DNA of 5,244 nucleotides, from assembly GCA_003449495.1 (NCBI GenBank), contig DMHJ01000213.1, positions 1 to 5,244 on the forward strand. Direction: 5' to 3'. The stretch's first letter is position 1. Each line of letters begins with the position of its first letter. Under the pieces are notes generated by a model. That model worked only from the letters and a program-made list of their open reading frames with translations, was not told the DNA's origin and made no database searches. Positions 4,603 to 5,244 of the stretch are shown here, piece by piece. Made by a program: the position numbers and the translations under genes. This DNA is from Clostridiales bacterium UBA8153. Lineage in GTDB: Bacteria > Bacillota > Sulfobacillia > UBA8153.

Positions 4603-5244
4603 CTAGTGCCCGGCGGCCAGGGTGCGCTGGGCTTGCTCCTGAGGAGTCTCCCGGCACTCCAGGCGCTTGACGAACAGGAGGGCGATCAGGCAGCCGCCGA
4701 TGAGGCTCAAGTATGACTCGAAGTAGCCGGGCACCGGCCCGGGGGCGGCCGGGTCGATGTCGGCGAACCGGGCATCCAGGAGCAACCCGGCCAAGGTGGT
4801 ACCGATGATGCCGCCGATGAACCGAAGCATGTTGAACACGCCGGCCACGCTACCGGCCCGTTCGGGAGGAGTGGCACCCATCACCGCATTAAGGGTGGGC
4901 GACCAGATGAGGCCGGCACCGGCACCGTTGATGAGCAGGGCGGCTACCACGTAGGCGGGACTGGCTTGCGGCGTCAGATGCGCCAGCAAGGTAAAGGTGA
5001 CGATCTTCGTAAGCAGTCCGACGGTCACCGGCCACCGGTTGCCTAAGCGATCGGCCAGTGTTCCACCTAGCGGGGAGGCAAAGATGCGAATGCCGGCGCT
5101 GGGGAGCATGATCAGCCCGATGGCGGTGGCGGACAGTCCCTGTACTTGGGCGAGAAACAATGGGAGCAGGAAAGTGGTGGCCTGGCCCGTCAGCATATGC
5201 ATGCCGCCGCAAATGGTGCCCGCCACAAACACCCGGTTGGAAAA
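4603..5244 (-). CDS. MFS efflux transporter, EmrB/QacA (DHA2) type, C-terminal half
   Basis: The frame is open through the right edge, so the N-terminal part and start are missing; 213 residues plus TAG (4603-4605) are visible. The GTG at 5232 is probably internal. About six hydrophobic segments are seen in order: TICGGMHMLTGQATTFLLPL, AIGLIMLPSAGIRIFASPLG, PVTVGLLTKIVTFTLL, YVVAALLINGAGAGLIWSPT, VFNMLRFIGGIIGTTLAGLL and LSLIGGCLIALLFV. The second is followed by GGTLADRLGNR, the repeat of MFS motif A. LSATAIGLIMLP and the ERAGSVAGVFNMLRFIGGIIG stretch are typical of the second half of drug/H+ antiporters with 14 membrane segments. Such proteins export hydrophobic compounds or drugs using the proton gradient; the substrate cannot be inferred. 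A weak terminator follows it, so it is probably a separate unit from tupBC. Confidence 0.88.
   Translation of the reverse strand, partial: FSNRVFVAGTICGGMHMLTGQATTFLLPLFLAQVQGLSATAIGLIMLPSAGIRIFASPLGGTLADRLGNRWPVTVGLLTKIVTFTLLAHLTPQASPAYVVAALLINGAGAGLIWSPTLNAVMGATPPERAGSVAGVFNMLRFIGGIIGTTLAGLLLDARFADIDPAAPGPVPGYFESYLSLIGGCLIALLFVKRLECRETPQEQAQRTLAAGH

Noticed and set aside
1..5244. CRISPR array, tRNA, rRNA, transposase or phage integration module
   Set aside because: No regularly spaced direct repeats, no tRNA cloverleaf or rRNA segments, and no transposase or integrase motifs were seen on either strand.

Overview
The DNA is G+C-rich (about two thirds by eye), with strong GGAGG-type ribosome binding sites, frequent GTG/TTG-type starts and compact genes. 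An Fe-S protein of the QueG-like family, a stand-alone SCP2 protein, a DUF421 membrane protein and a tungstate-type ABC importer suggest an anaerobic, possibly thermophilic high-GC Firmicute (Moorella / Desulfotomaculum-like). That assignment is inference; no phylogenetic marker is present.

Layout. Left part, plus strand: the 3' end of a double-cluster 4Fe-4S protein (2-301), an intergenic region with two abutting palindromes and a good sigma-A-like promoter (377-406), and a complete small SCP2 sterol-carrier-like gene (520-864). Positions 865-1151 are non-coding and lie between convergent genes. From 1152 to the right edge every recognisable gene is on the minus strand. In transcription order (right to left) these are: the C-terminal half of an MFS drug/H+ antiporter of the EmrB/QacA type (4603-5244, start outside the window), a terminator-like hairpin, a poorly coding stretch with a possible gene remnant (4225-4502), a structured leader ending in a strong intrinsic terminator (4059-4224), the permease tupB (3325-4038), the ATPase tupC (2270-3343, overlapping tupB by 19 bases), a hairpin-rich non-coding stretch (1862-2269), and a DUF421 membrane-protein gene broken by two single-base frameshifts (1152-1861).

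TupB and TupC would form the membrane channel and ATPase of a tungstate/molybdate importer, but no substrate-binding protein (TupA) is found on either side. The intrinsic terminator ends only about 20 bases before the tupB start codon, so a tupBC transcript must pass through it. This points to transcription attenuation, and the leader folds in a way that could compete with the terminator. A molybdenum/tungsten-cofactor riboswitch is a reasonable hypothesis, not a demonstrated identity. This leader and the broken DUF421 gene are the two most interesting parts of the window.
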